Shown here piece by piece: positions 23,071 through 32,528 of a stretch of DNA of 32,709 nt. The position numbers and the translations under genes were made by a program. Source of the stretch: Thermoplasmata archaeon. GTDB taxonomy: Archaea; Thermoplasmatota; Thermoplasmata; Thermoplasmatales; Thermoplasmataceae. A model generated the notes under the pieces. The model ran no database searches. It was not told the DNA's origin and worked only from the letters and a program-made list of their open reading frames with translations. Position 1 is the first letter of the stretch; each line of letters begins with the position of its first letter. The stretch is from the NCBI GenBank assembly GCA_021797025.1, contig JAKAAK010000004.1, positions 1-32,709 on the forward strand, in the 5' to 3' direction.

Positions 23071-24891
23071 TCATTTAGTGGATTTATTTATTTCCGGTTC
23101 TTCCATGATCATATACTGCAATTTTTTACCCTGCTTAATATATTTATAGACCGTATTTCCAGTATCGCTATTCAATCTCAACTTGATCATGCCCTTTGAT
23201 GAGCTCCGTGCAGATAAAACAGATATGCCATCTACATAGAATTTTACCGGGTGGTTTCTGGAACCCACATCTATAAATAATGTTTTATTTTTAATTTCTA
23301 TTACCGCATCCTGCATTATGTTTGCATCGTCTGATAATGTATCTACGTCTATCTTGAGGCCATAAGATTTTTCTAGTCCGTTCACCGTTTCACCCTTTCT
23401 TCCTATAAGTCTCGGTATCTTTGCATCCGGTACCTTTATGATTACCCTGCCTTCGGACATAACCTGAACATCAACATGATCTGTGTCCAGAAGCTGCATC
23501 ATATCATCCCTGATCTTAGCCGCAGCTAGAGCGAACAGCGGATTCTGCCCGGTCTTTTCTTCGCCAACAGGTATTACCACAACCTGATCCCCGAAAGTAT
23601 AGATTTCACTGACAGGCTTATTTTTGAGGAAGTCCCTGATTACTATTACCGGTCTCGCAAGATCTTCCTGATTCAGCCCATAGGGTATTTTTATCTCATA
23701 ATCCGTGGTTAGCACCTGTGCAACCTTTCCATCCTCGATGAATAAAACTGTATCAACAACCTGTGGTATCAATCCAAGCTCTATTCTACCTACAAAACGC
23801 TGTATTGCATCAACAGCCCTCGTGGAATGGACAACCCCTATCATTCCCACCCCGGCGAGCCTCAAATCTGAATACACTTTAAAATCTGATGTTACACGCA
23901 TTTCATCGAAAACTGTATAATCCTCACGGACAAGCAGAAGAATGTCTCCAGTCTTTTCCATATCACCTTCCAGAGTTGTATACTGTGTTATATTATCATT
24001 TACCTGTAAATCTCTGGGTTTTTCCATGGTCTTTACTATCTTATTCTGTGAGGCGTAGTATTCCGCCAGTGCAGTAACAAATGTGCTCTTTCCAGCACCG
24101 GGAGAACCGGAAACCAGGATTCCATATGCCTTATTCTGAAGACGATCCATTATTCTTTTATCCAGCTTATAGTCATCAATAGTTGTTTTTACCACCGGTC
24201 TTACGGCAGTTATTTCCATTATGTCTGAAAATGGAGGCCTGGTTATGACTATCCTGAGATTTTTTAGCTGTATAACAGTAGCACCGAACATATCCATTTC
24301 TATAAATGACTGGTCTTCGAATTTGCCACGCTGTACTATATTATATGCAATTTTCTCGAGTTCATCGTATGATACGGTATAATCCAGTTCTTTCAGTACG
24401 ACCTCTCCGGGTTTTCCTGTTTTTATAAGTGGTTTCATCCCTGCCTTTAGATGCACAGATGATGTATAATCATCAAAAAACTCCTGAATGTCTTTAACAT
24501 CTTTTTCCTCACCCTTTATATATACAACATTGATACCCTTTATAGATGCAATAATACTCTGTATATGATCTCCGGTTACCAGTGCTGCATTATTGTCAAG
24601 CGCGATATTTCTTATTATATTGTCAATTTCTCCACTATGTGCATTCTTTATCTGCCATTCCATGGGGCGATTCCCCATTATATCAATGTAAATTTTGCCA
24701 GTGTCTGATAGTTCTCTAAGTTTTTTGAGCTCTTCCAGAGCAGTAAAACCTATGGATCTCCCCTCATTTGCCTGATGTTCAATTTCTGCAATCATGGCTT
24801 CAGATAAAATGACTCTGACATCTTTTTTTCTGGCTATGTATTCCCTGAATTTTCCGCTAACTATTACCGATGTATCTGGTACGTAATCCAC
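23071..24891 (-). CDS. PIN-domain, PilT-type ATPase with KH domain (PINA-like)
   Basis: A 606-residue archaeal protein combining three modules. An N-terminal PIN nuclease-like domain (about 1-130) has acidic residues Asp6 (VPDTSV), Glu36 and Asp108 (VTGDH). A PilT/VirB11-like hexameric ATPase follows, with Walker A GSPGAGKS (262-269), the acidic box YTVFDEMRV (about 325-333) and the HSTRAVDAIQR segment. Last comes a KH domain with the GxxG loop GRKG (497-500), and a basic C-terminal domain. The Sulfolobus homologue PINA is a DNA-dependent ATPase implicated in Holliday-junction processing; the KH domain suggests nucleic-acid binding here too. The start is GTG (24889-24891); the nearby ATG is out of frame. 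It is divergent from pheS. Confidence 0.9.
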   Translation of the reverse strand: MDYVPDTSVIVSGKFREYIARKKDVRVILSEAMIAEIEHQANEGRSIGFTALEELKKLRELSDTGKIYIDIMGNRPMEWQIKNAHSGEIDNIIRNIALDNNAALVTGDHIQSIIASIKGINVVYIKGEEKDVKDIQEFFDDYTSSVHLKAGMKPLIKTGKPGEVVLKELDYTVSYDELEKIAYNIVQRGKFEDQSFIEMDMFGATVIQLKNLRIVITRPPFSDIMEITAVRPVVKTTIDDYKLDKRIMDRLQNKAYGILVSGSPGAGKSTFVTALAEYYASQNKIVKTMEKPRDLQVNDNITQYTTLEGDMEKTGDILLLVREDYTVFDEMRVTSDFKVYSDLRLAGVGMIGVVHSTRAVDAIQRFVGRIELGLIPQVVDTVLFIEDGKVAQVLTTDYEIKIPYGLNQEDLARPVIVIRDFLKNKPVSEIYTFGDQVVVIPVGEEKTGQNPLFALAAAKIRDDMMQLLDTDHVDVQVMSEGRVIIKVPDAKIPRLIGRKGETVNGLEKSYGLKIDVDTLSDDANIMQDAVIEIKNKTLFIDVGSRNHPVKFYVDGISVLSARSSSKGMIKLRLNSDTGNTVYKYIKQGKKLQYMIMEEPEINKSTK

Positions 24892-24959
24892 ATTAGTTAA
24901 TTGTCTATTATTATTTAAATAATTTTAATTTATAAAAAAGCTTGATTTGAATAGGTTTC

Positions 24960-24981
24960 AGGAGATTTTCAACAATCTCCT
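24960..24981. repeat. Perfect 8-bp hairpin between divergent genes
   Basis: AGGAGATT (24960-24967) pairs with AATCTCCT (24974-24981) across TTCAAC. It lies upstream of the promoters of both the PIN/ATPase gene and pheS, so it is neither a terminator nor part of either expected leaderless mRNA. It might be a regulator site, part of a small RNA, or a relic of an insertion-element end. Confidence 0.4.
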
Positions 24982-25035
24982 CCCCTGGCACAGCGCACTG
25001 AAAAATTATTTAATGCAGCTGATATTTAAGGTATA

Positions 25036-26493
25036 ATGGAAAAAACTGAAATCAGTATGAATGAGTACAGAGTCTTGAATTATATTAAGGATAAAAAAGA
25101 TGTGCCTGAGGACTCAATTGATATCGGTCTGGATGAACGTATCAGGTCCAGTGCCATCTCCTATCTTGAGTTTAAAGACCTTATTAGTGTTAAAAAAGAA
25201 CAGTATGATAAATTTGCAGTCACCACTGAGGGGAAAAAGTATCTTGAACAGGGATTCCCTGAAGAACGACTTTACAGATTGTTAATTCAAAAAAAGAAAT
25301 GTACCATAGCAGAAATAAAGGATATTCTTGGAGATGATTACAGAATAGGCATGGCAAATATAGCAAAAATGGGTATAAAGCCGGTAAACGGGGTTATGGA
25401 ATTCATGGATGGAAATTTTCTGGATATATTTAAAACAATGAAGGAGGCACTCTCTGCTGTGGAAAACGGTGGAAAAATTTCTGATGAAATGATTGAGGTA
25501 TTCATGCACAGGGGGCTTGTTAACAGGCACAGAAACATGAAAAGAATAATTAATATATCTATAAAAGGAATTAAATCCCTGGAAAATTATGAAAATGAAG
25601 ATTTTCTGGAATTACTCACCCCAGAAATCATAGCTTCCGGGGAGTGGAAAACTCGTAAATTCAGATCATATGACCTGAATTCCAGGGTAGAGCAGGTCAA
25701 TGGGGCAGGACTGCATCCCTTAACATATCTCATTGAAAATGTACGGAAGATATTCCTGGAAATGGGATTTACAGAAATGCATGGACATTTTATAGAATAC
25801 ACGGGCTGGAATATGGATATGCTGTTCATTCCGCAGGATCATCCTGCAAGAGATCTGCAGGATACATTTTATATAAATTCTAAAAATAATATTAAATTTG
25901 AAAACCCGGAAATACTGGATATTGTTAGAAAGGTCCACGAAACTGGCTATGGAAAGTACAGTGGCTGGAATTATAAATGGTCTGAGGAAGAAGCCAGAAG
26001 GCTAATATTGAGAACACATACCACGGTTAATACGGTAAGGTATCTTTATAATCACAGGGATGTCCCCCAGTTTATTTTTTCCATAGAGAAGGTATTTCGC
26101 CATGAGAGTGTTGACTGGAAGCACCTTTCAGAACTTTATCAGATTGAGGGGGCGGTTTGCGGCCCGGATGTGAACCTGTCGACACTAAAAGGGCTTCTCA
26201 GAGAGTTTTATTCAAAGCTGGGATTTGACAACATCAGGTTAATACCTTCCTATTATCCTTATACTGAACCCAGCATGGACGTTGCTGTGGACATAAATGG
26301 AAAAGAGGTTGAACTTGGAGGTTCAGGAATATTCAGACCGGAGGTTACTAAGCCCATGGGACTCAAATCACCCGTGCTGGCATTCGGCCTCGGGCTGGAA
26401 AGACTAGCTATGCTTTACTATAATTTAAATGATATCAGGGAAATATACAACAGCGATCTGGACTGGCTCAAAAATTACAAAATAAGATTTTAA
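25036..26493 (+). CDS. pheS: Phenylalanyl-tRNA synthetase alpha subunit
   Basis: The 485-residue catalytic subunit of PheRS, a class II aminoacyl-tRNA synthetase. An N-terminal winged-helix segment (about 1-200) is followed by the catalytic core. Landmarks are HPLTYLIENVRKIFLEMGF (motif 1 region), TTVNTVRYLY, FSIEKVFRHESVDWKHLSEL (motif 2), PYTEPSMDVAV, ELGGSGIFRPEV and the motif 3 segment VLAFGLGLERLAML. Length and extended N-terminus are of the archaeal/eukaryotic cytosolic type. The beta subunit gene (pheT), often next to it, is not in the window; an MFS gene follows in opposite orientation. A TATA-like AAATTATTTAAT sits about 27 bases before the ATG. Confidence 0.96.
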   Translation: MEKTEISMNEYRVLNYIKDKKDVPEDSIDIGLDERIRSSAISYLEFKDLISVKKEQYDKFAVTTEGKKYLEQGFPEERLYRLLIQKKKCTIAEIKDILGDDYRIGMANIAKMGIKPVNGVMEFMDGNFLDIFKTMKEALSAVENGGKISDEMIEVFMHRGLVNRHRNMKRIINISIKGIKSLENYENEDFLELLTPEIIASGEWKTRKFRSYDLNSRVEQVNGAGLHPLTYLIENVRKIFLEMGFTEMHGHFIEYTGWNMDMLFIPQDHPARDLQDTFYINSKNNIKFENPEILDIVRKVHETGYGKYSGWNYKWSEEEARRLILRTHTTVNTVRYLYNHRDVPQFIFSIEKVFRHESVDWKHLSELYQIEGAVCGPDVNLSTLKGLLREFYSKLGFDNIRLIPSYYPYTEPSMDVAVDINGKEVELGGSGIFRPEVTKPMGLKSPVLAFGLGLERLAMLYYNLNDIREIYNSDLDWLKNYKIRF

Positions 26494-26495
26494 GG

Positions 26496-27728
26496 TCATG
26501 CAACTGTGGTTTCCTCAAGACTGCTTTTAGAAGGCAGCAGGGGGAGCATGGCGATTGAGACTATTGAAAATATTAACATTATTATCAGAGATGTATACAG
26601 GGATATATGAACATAGAGGAGCAATGTCACTATAGCGATACCAACTGACCCGCCAACAATGTTTCCGAAGCTCCATACAAGTGCATTTGAACGTGTTGAG
26701 AATTTCTGTGGGATTGTCTGTGCCACATAGCCTAGAAGCACTGGAAAACTGGTAAATGCGAATATTGCATATAAAAGATAGATAACCGTTATAAGATATA
26801 AATTGTCCGTAATCAGCATAAGCCCGAAAAATAGGGTGGAGGCAATTGTGGTAACGGCAATAGTGAATTTACCTCCGTGTTTCCTGACAACGGTTCCAAA
26901 ATATGGCTGCCCCAATACTGCACCCAGAAAACTGATTGTAACTATATCACCCATGATTATTTTAGAATTAAATACGTTATCGAAGTAATCAGGTGTAAAT
27001 GTAACCGTGCCCATCAGGAAGAATGCCCTGATAAAAACTATGGCAGTGAGAATATAAAGAAATTTACTGTATTTTGAGTATTCTTCCCTGGAGGCTTTAT
27101 CCTCTACTGTATTTCTGCCATGTTTTGCCCTGTCGACCTTTATGTACTTGCTCCTTTTAAAGAAGTTCAATCCAGTGAAAATGATGAATGCAGCTATGAA
27201 TGTATATATTGATAGGACAATTAGTCCTCCAAAATGCCCGAAGAATAGCATGGAATAAACCAGCATGGAGGGGATAATAGCCCTTCCTAGGCTTCCGAAG
27301 GATCCATTGATTCCCATTGCAGAGGAGGAATCTTTCTTTCCGTAGGTAAATGCCAGAATAGATGCCCCTATGGGATGATAAAATGCCTGGCCTGCACCTA
27401 GAACAATGGATGCTATGAGTATTATGTAACTGGCATACAATTCATATATAAAAGCCACTCCAAATAATATTGCCGAAATTGCCTCCATGAATATACCGAC
27501 AAAAATAAGAAACCCGTCACGGTCTATTCTGTCGGCCAGCTTCCCGATTGACGGACCAAGAAGCCCGGACAGTAAATTATAAATTATGGCCATTACCCCG
27601 AGAAATGCTATACTTATGTGGGGTATAACCTTGTAATAGGCTATTAACGTTGGAAAAAGGAGAAAATTACCATCGTTTGCAAAATGACCCAGTGAAGTGA
27701 AAATCAATGATTTTCTGGTATCTTTCAT
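26496..27728 (-). CDS. MFS transporter
   Basis: A 410-residue major facilitator superfamily protein with about 12 hydrophobic segments. The N-terminal helix SLGHFANDGNFLLFPTLIAY resembles the H-x-x-N-D start of the fosmidomycin-resistance-like exporters. The loop between helices 2 and 3, GPSIGKLADRIDRDGFLIF, is the canonical MFS motif A (G-x-L-x-D-R). SILAFTYGKKDSSSAMGING resembles loop regions of sugar/drug transporters. A basic central loop (FFKRSKYIKVDRAKHGRN) joins the halves. The substrate is unknown. It stops 3 bases after the convergent pheS stop and has its own promoter (TATA-like GTATATATATT near 27749-27759). Confidence 0.87.
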   Translation of the reverse strand: MKDTRKSLIFTSLGHFANDGNFLLFPTLIAYYKVIPHISIAFLGVMAIIYNLLSGLLGPSIGKLADRIDRDGFLIFVGIFMEAISAILFGVAFIYELYASYIILIASIVLGAGQAFYHPIGASILAFTYGKKDSSSAMGINGSFGSLGRAIIPSMLVYSMLFFGHFGGLIVLSIYTFIAAFIIFTGLNFFKRSKYIKVDRAKHGRNTVEDKASREEYSKYSKFLYILTAIVFIRAFFLMGTVTFTPDYFDNVFNSKIIMGDIVTISFLGAVLGQPYFGTVVRKHGGKFTIAVTTIASTLFFGLMLITDNLYLITVIYLLYAIFAFTSFPVLLGYVAQTIPQKFSTRSNALVWSFGNIVGGSVGIAIVTLLLYVHISLYTSLIIMLIFSIVSIAMLPLLPSKSSLEETTVA

Positions 27729-27783
27729 TTTCGGTTAAGTAGAAAAACGTATATATATTTTTACTAAATAATTCATCACTGAA

Positions 27784-30117
27784 CTATTTGAAGAAATCTT
27801 CTATATTACGTTTGCCTGGTTTTTCCTGGAATAAATCAGTAATTTTGCTCTGTGGATTTTTGAATACTGTTACCTCCTTATCCAGGCTTTCCAGAACCCT
27901 GTTGAGCGTTTCCTGTAATCTCTTGGAATAATATGTATAATCTGGGGTATATGTAAATTCCTGGCCATCTATAAAAGGCTCGACTCCCTGTGGTGTTTTT
28001 CCCGCATCTGTAACAATCCATGAAACTTTCATTCCGGGAATAAATGTTTCTCCACGTTCTATCAATTTTTTGGCGGCATTTACATTTGCCATGGAATTTT
28101 CATTCTTGTACTGGGAAAAATTCTTTACACTCCTGGATATCACAAGCTTGCTGTTGTCTATTTTACCCTCAGCAACTTCCCTGATAAGGTCTTCAGCATA
28201 TTTTTTTGCCCCCTCCACGTCCCTGGAAAGTATCAGATCGAATACCTTTGATAGTGCCTCACTCTGAAGATCAAAGGAGTCTGTTCTCCTGGTTTCATAT
28301 CCCCTTACCAGGATTTGACCGGCAGATGATGGAGGATAGACAATCTTTCCTGCGTATCTCTTCTTTGCACCGTGTGAAAATAGCGGATCCATGATTTTTT
28401 CGAATTCAAGCACAAGCTGCTCTCTTTCGGATATTTCGGAGCTTAGCCTGTTTCCATATTCTATTGCCTCATCCAGTGTTTCTTTTCCGGATTCTATGAA
28501 AATAGAATCTGTATCTCCATATATAACTTTATTGCCAGTTTTTTCCAGATCATCTATTATGGATGTTATGGTATTTCTGGCAAATGCGGTGATTGCACTG
28601 CTGATTTCCCTGTTAGTGAACCTGTAAAATGATGTACCGAGAACGCCGTAAAATGTATTCATAAGCACCTTTATGGCTGCCTGGAGACCGTCCAGGTATT
28701 CATAGTTGGCCTTATCCATTTTCATCTGCCTCTTAACCTCGTCACGTTTTTTCATGAGCTGTTCCAGCAGTTCCGGAATTAACCCCTTTTTCACATCTGC
28801 CGAAAGAAATTTGGCACCGTTCGGTGCAACGATTGTTCCTTCACTGCTCAGTGTTGTGAAACAGATGTTGTATTTAATGATCATAGATGGGTACATGCTT
28901 TTAAAATCCAGTACAACGATCATATCAAAAAGACCCGGATCCATGGTGTGAACATAACCTCCTTCATAGGTATCATTTGAAAATTTGGAGGAGCTCATGG
29001 GAACCCCTATGTTTTCACGATCTGCTCTTCTTATTAGCAGGGAATCCACATATGTACTTGTTCCGCCGTTGGTGACATCATCCAGTGGGAGCATAGAAAC
29101 GGTTGAAAGATACAGATTTCTATCTAGTATCCTTATTTTCCTGTATATCATCAGTGCGAGACGGGCATCCTTGATGCAGTACTTTATTACATCAGCCGGC
29201 CTCTTTGCCCATTCATTTTCTATGTCAAGCCTGTTCACATTCTCCTTGCCCTCATTCAGGAGCATGTTGGACACATAATTGAGTGTCTCGTGCTTCGGAT
29301 GCAGAACTTTCCTCACCTCCCACCAGGTATCATCGATTACCCTTCCATGGAGCCTCCAGTACTGATCCATGATTCTCCTTGGTGGAATAAAATCTCTTCC
29401 AATCTTGAACTGGATTTTGTTGAATCTCATTCTTTCTTCCAGAAGAGGCATATCATATCCATCTATATTGTATCCGGTAATCAAATCCGGATCTTCTTTC
29501 TGCACCAGTTTATTGAAATTTTCAAGTATTTCAGGTTCCTTCCCGGTAAGTGCACCTTCATTTATCTCCCCGTTGAAGTATATAGAGTATCCTATGACAA
29601 AAATTTCCCTGGTGGAAATTGAATTTTCTATATCAAAGGAAAATATTTTGAGCTGTGGATTGAAATCGTCTGTCCTCTTTACCTGATTTATTTTGATAAC
29701 CATATCCGTTGTGTAATTTTTTTTCTCTGATTCTATGCATTCACCGTCTATTTCAATCGTTGAGCCAAGATCAAAATCGTAAATAAACCGGTGGTGGAAC
29801 GGTATATCTGCTGCAAGTGCCTGGCACGGACAGAGTTTCCTTAATTCTGGTACCTTCCATGGAGATTTGATATATATGCGCTTTACATCTACATTTTTAC
29901 CATCAAGAAATAGATTTTTATCTTCCATTCTTATAAATTCAGGATTACTCTTTATGTTTTTGATACATTCTTTATCCGGTTCCACATAATCAAAATAGGG
30001 CTTGAATCCATAATATAGTGCAGTAATTGATTGATTTTCCTCTGTACGGCCAAATAATTCAACGGTTACGTCGCTCTGCCTGTAAGAGGCTGCAACAATC
30101 CTCATTTTAATTTTCAT
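27784..30117 (-). CDS. polB: Family B DNA polymerase
   Basis: A 777-residue replicative/repair DNA polymerase. The 3'-5' exonuclease is intact: Exo I FSFDIEN (Asp162, Glu164), Exo II YNIDGYD (Asp222), Exo III YCIKDA (Tyr313, Asp317). Polymerase motif A is LDFKSMYPSMI (Asp404), motif B KVLMNTFYGVLG, and motif C YGDTDS (Asp535, Asp537), followed by KKRYAG (585-590). There is no intein and no missing metal ligand. The tail has two possible PCNA-interacting boxes, QSKITDLF (756-763) and KRNIEDFF (769-776) at the very end. ATG 30117 fits a TATA-like TATATATTTT (30141-30150); an internal Met at 30105 is less likely. Confidence 0.96.
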   Translation of the reverse strand: MKIKMRIVAASYRQSDVTVELFGRTEENQSITALYYGFKPYFDYVEPDKECIKNIKSNPEFIRMEDKNLFLDGKNVDVKRIYIKSPWKVPELRKLCPCQALAADIPFHHRFIYDFDLGSTIEIDGECIESEKKNYTTDMVIKINQVKRTDDFNPQLKIFSFDIENSISTREIFVIGYSIYFNGEINEGALTGKEPEILENFNKLVQKEDPDLITGYNIDGYDMPLLEERMRFNKIQFKIGRDFIPPRRIMDQYWRLHGRVIDDTWWEVRKVLHPKHETLNYVSNMLLNEGKENVNRLDIENEWAKRPADVIKYCIKDARLALMIYRKIRILDRNLYLSTVSMLPLDDVTNGGTSTYVDSLLIRRADRENIGVPMSSSKFSNDTYEGGYVHTMDPGLFDMIVVLDFKSMYPSMIIKYNICFTTLSSEGTIVAPNGAKFLSADVKKGLIPELLEQLMKKRDEVKRQMKMDKANYEYLDGLQAAIKVLMNTFYGVLGTSFYRFTNREISSAITAFARNTITSIIDDLEKTGNKVIYGDTDSIFIESGKETLDEAIEYGNRLSSEISEREQLVLEFEKIMDPLFSHGAKKRYAGKIVYPPSSAGQILVRGYETRRTDSFDLQSEALSKVFDLILSRDVEGAKKYAEDLIREVAEGKIDNSKLVISRSVKNFSQYKNENSMANVNAAKKLIERGETFIPGMKVSWIVTDAGKTPQGVEPFIDGQEFTYTPDYTYYSKRLQETLNRVLESLDKEVTVFKNPQSKITDLFQEKPGKRNIEDFFK

Positions 30118-30249
30118 TTATGTATAGTATTTTAAATCAATATATATTTTTGTCCCATCTTAATTTACGTTATTTGGTCTCTTTGTATCATACACATTTC
30201 AAAAAAATTATATTATTAAAATTTTATAATTATGATATAAAATAATTCA

Positions 30250-30768
30250 TTAGATAGGGTCCTCGTCAGTTCTGGATAAATCCTTGATACGGTTTATTCC
30301 ATCCAGGTCATTCATTATATTATATACAGTTTCAGGTACATCGGATTTCCAGTCACCGCCATTCAGGATTTTCTGACGTATTCTTGTTCCAGACCACGAT
30401 GCCCTGTTAATCATTGGCATCGAAAGAACCTCGTACTGCTTTTCATAGAAGAGTCTTCTTACCAGAGGATTGTTTGTATACACTCTATGGAATGGCGGAG
30501 TAAGGGATTCCACATGTGCGACCCACATGGGATTTGAATTTACATCCTCTATGGGTACTATATAATAATTGGAAATGCCTTTATTTTCAAGAGTGTTAAG
30601 TATCATCAAATAGCGCTCACCAGCCGTAAATGGGTTCATAAGAGTGTGTGAAAGCTGAGCGCTGCCAATTCCTATAACGACATAATCATTATGATCCAGT
30701 ATATGCTTTATTATTGCTAGATGTCCATTATGGAACGGTTGAAACCTGCCGATGATAAAGGCTTTCAT
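30250..30768 (-). CDS. nadM: Nicotinamide-nucleotide adenylyltransferase, archaeal NadM type
   Basis: A 172-residue nucleotidyltransferase that makes NAD from NMN and ATP. It has the HxGH-type motif GRFQPFHNGH (7-16), the IGIGSAQLSHTLMNPFTAGE segment typical of archaeal NadM, and the C-terminal SGTRIRQK (ISSTxxR-equivalent) that binds the ATP phosphates. Size and motifs match the hexameric archaeal enzymes. A TATA-like TTTTATAAATAAAT (30786-30799) lies about 25 bases before the ATG. The preceding 132-base gap to polB is AT-rich and shows only promoter-like sequence. Confidence 0.95.
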   Translation of the reverse strand: MKAFIIGRFQPFHNGHLAIIKHILDHNDYVVIGIGSAQLSHTLMNPFTAGERYLMILNTLENKGISNYYIVPIEDVNSNPMWVAHVESLTPPFHRVYTNNPLVRRLFYEKQYEVLSMPMINRASWSGTRIRQKILNGGDWKSDVPETVYNIMNDLDGINRIKDLSRTDEDPI

Positions 30769-30843
30769 TTAACCTGAATCCAGATTTTATAAATAAATCT
30801 TTATGAATAAACCGAAGAAACTAAAAATACAAATCTAAAAGAA

Positions 30844-31653
30844 CTATGCTATTCCGTCCTGATCTTCCAGTATCCTGTCCTGAACGTTTTCAAAGAATTT
30901 TTCTGTGGGTGCATAATCCGTTACGCTATGTCCATGTATTGATAGTGGTGTTACGGAAATATTATTCTCCTCCATCAAAACGTAATAATCAGTATTTTTA
31001 TCCTCCTGCTTTTCAATTTCATTTCCAAGCCAGTAATAATCCTTCCCGTTGGGATCTATATTATGAACAAGATAGTCGTGGAATACGCTGGACGCCATGG
31101 GAACAACCTTTATTTCTGTGTCATCTGTTATATCTTCAGGGAAATTTATATTGAGCACATCTGCATTCCTGGGAAATCCATTCTGAAGATACTCCTCTAT
31201 TATATATCTTGAATATACACCGGCCTTGGAAAAGTCGGAATCACTATTGGCATTAATTTTATCTGTAACCATGGAGAAAGCCATGGCCTTAATTCCTTTC
31301 AGTGCAGCAGCCATGGCAGCAGATATGGTACCACTTGCATAAATGGATCTCAGTGATATATTGGAACCCAGGTTTATTCCACTGGCAACAAGGTCAATTT
31401 TTTTACCTGGCAAAATAACATTCTGCGCAATTGTTATTGTATCGGCAGGGTATCCAGATATGGCGTATCCCTTAATATCGGCATTTTTTATTGGCTGGAT
31501 TCTCATTGGTCTGGTAAAAGTAATGGTCATGCCTGAAGCACTTCTCATACTGTCAGGTGCAACCATAATAGCCTCATCAATCATGGAGGCGTTTTTAAAC
31601 AGCTCTTTTATGCCAACTGCATTAAATCCGTCATCATTTGTAACTAAAATCAT
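30844..31653 (-). CDS. surE: 5'/3'-nucleotidase SurE
   Basis: A 269-residue metal-dependent nucleoside monophosphate phosphatase. The metal site is intact: Asn6-Asp7-Asp8 in MILVTNDDGF, Ser38 in MRSASGMTIT, and Asn94 in SGINLGSN. The following RSIYASGTISAAMAAALKGI matches the SurE core (Y-S-G-T-V-x-A-A). A C-terminal arm of the kind used for dimer swapping is present. It probably recycles nucleotides or clears polyphosphate ends. The ATG has a TATA-like ATTATATTTA (31673-31682) about 25 bases upstream. The gene is monocistronic, 75 bases downstream of a start-to-start neighbour on the same strand. Confidence 0.94.
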   Translation of the reverse strand: MILVTNDDGFNAVGIKELFKNASMIDEAIMVAPDSMRSASGMTITFTRPMRIQPIKNADIKGYAISGYPADTITIAQNVILPGKKIDLVASGINLGSNISLRSIYASGTISAAMAAALKGIKAMAFSMVTDKINANSDSDFSKAGVYSRYIIEEYLQNGFPRNADVLNINFPEDITDDTEIKVVPMASSVFHDYLVHNIDPNGKDYYWLGNEIEKQEDKNTDYYVLMEENNISVTPLSIHGHSVTDYAPTEKFFENVQDRILEDQDGIA

Positions 31654-31769
31654 AGTAATTTTATATACGACTATTATATTTAGCCTTTATCTATATATTT
31701 TCGAACATAGTTTCAAGGAGATATGCCATGAAAATGTTTTATTCCTTAAAATTACATGTTTTTATTTAA

Positions 31770-32399
31770 TTATGGAAATTTCCTAACAGGTGTCATGTAA
31801 ACAGCGGCGATCCTATCATTGAACAGTTCCTTTATATTTTTATCTACGGAGAACATACCGCTTCTAACTGTAAATGGATCCGGCGGACACTGGTAATCGG
31901 TGTTTGATTCCTCATTATAAAGCGTGCACTGCTTCTTATCGTAGTTAATTTCGAAACTTTTAACTCCTTTATATTTTGCTAATGCAACACTTATCCCTCC
32001 AGGTTCAATGCCCTTCCATCCTGCCTCGAGGACAGAATATGATTCCCCACCGGAAAGTGTATATAGAAAAGCAACCAGGAGTTCGGAATGTGAATTTTCG
32101 ATAACTGCAAGTGGTGCATTGTTTGTTTTCACATTTATATTTTTCAGGCTTTCAGGATGTGTTACAAAGTCAATATTGAAATTCTGGTAATACAGAGGGT
32201 AAAATGCATCACCGAAGGCATATATTTCCGAAACATTACCATTCTGCGAAACTCCTCTTATAAGTATAAAAGATCTTGTGGTGCTTCCTATGTTTTGAAA
32301 ATTCCACTGTACAACACCCTGAGAGCGATCATACCATGTATAATCAACTGTTACAGGGGACTTCTTTAAATCCTCTGAAATGAATCCTGCGATTCCCAT
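31770..32399 (-). CDS. Unknown beta-rich 209-residue protein
   Basis: I do not recognise this family. The protein is rich in predicted strands: VTVDYTWYDRSQGVVQWNFQ, IGSTTRSFILIRGV, YYQNFNIDFVTH and SELLVAFLYTLSGGESYSVL. This suggests an immunoglobulin- or jelly-roll-like sandwich. Two cysteines 14 residues apart in the C-terminal half (QCTLYNEE and DYQCPPDP) could pair. No signal peptide or membrane helix is visible, so it is probably cytoplasmic unless exported by an unusual route. The ATG is supported by a TATA-like element centred about 25 bases upstream, part of a 15-base sequence shared with the next promoter. Confidence 0.72.
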   Translation of the reverse strand: MGIAGFISEDLKKSPVTVDYTWYDRSQGVVQWNFQNIGSTTRSFILIRGVSQNGNVSEIYAFGDAFYPLYYQNFNIDFVTHPESLKNINVKTNNAPLAVIENSHSELLVAFLYTLSGGESYSVLEAGWKGIEPGGISVALAKYKGVKSFEINYDKKQCTLYNEESNTDYQCPPDPFTVRSGMFSVDKNIKELFNDRIAAVYMTPVRKFP

Positions 32400-32419
32400 A
32401 CAAACATAACATAATCATG

Positions 32420-32434
32420 GTATAAAAATGTTGA
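32420..32434 (-). promoter_or_regulatory. Promoter element (copy 1) of the 209-residue protein gene
   Basis: The plus strand reads GTATAAAAATGTTGA; the minus strand therefore has TCAACATTTTTATAC, a TATA box with its flanking BRE side, about 25 bases before ATG 32399. The same 15 bases occur at 32695-32709. Confidence 0.6.
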
Positions 32435-32528
32435 GGGGGCATTAATATCCTGAAATTTTAACTCTAAAATTAACAATTTGTTGACTATGGGGTTTACCGG
32501 AAAAACGATTAATCTCTATTATATGTTA

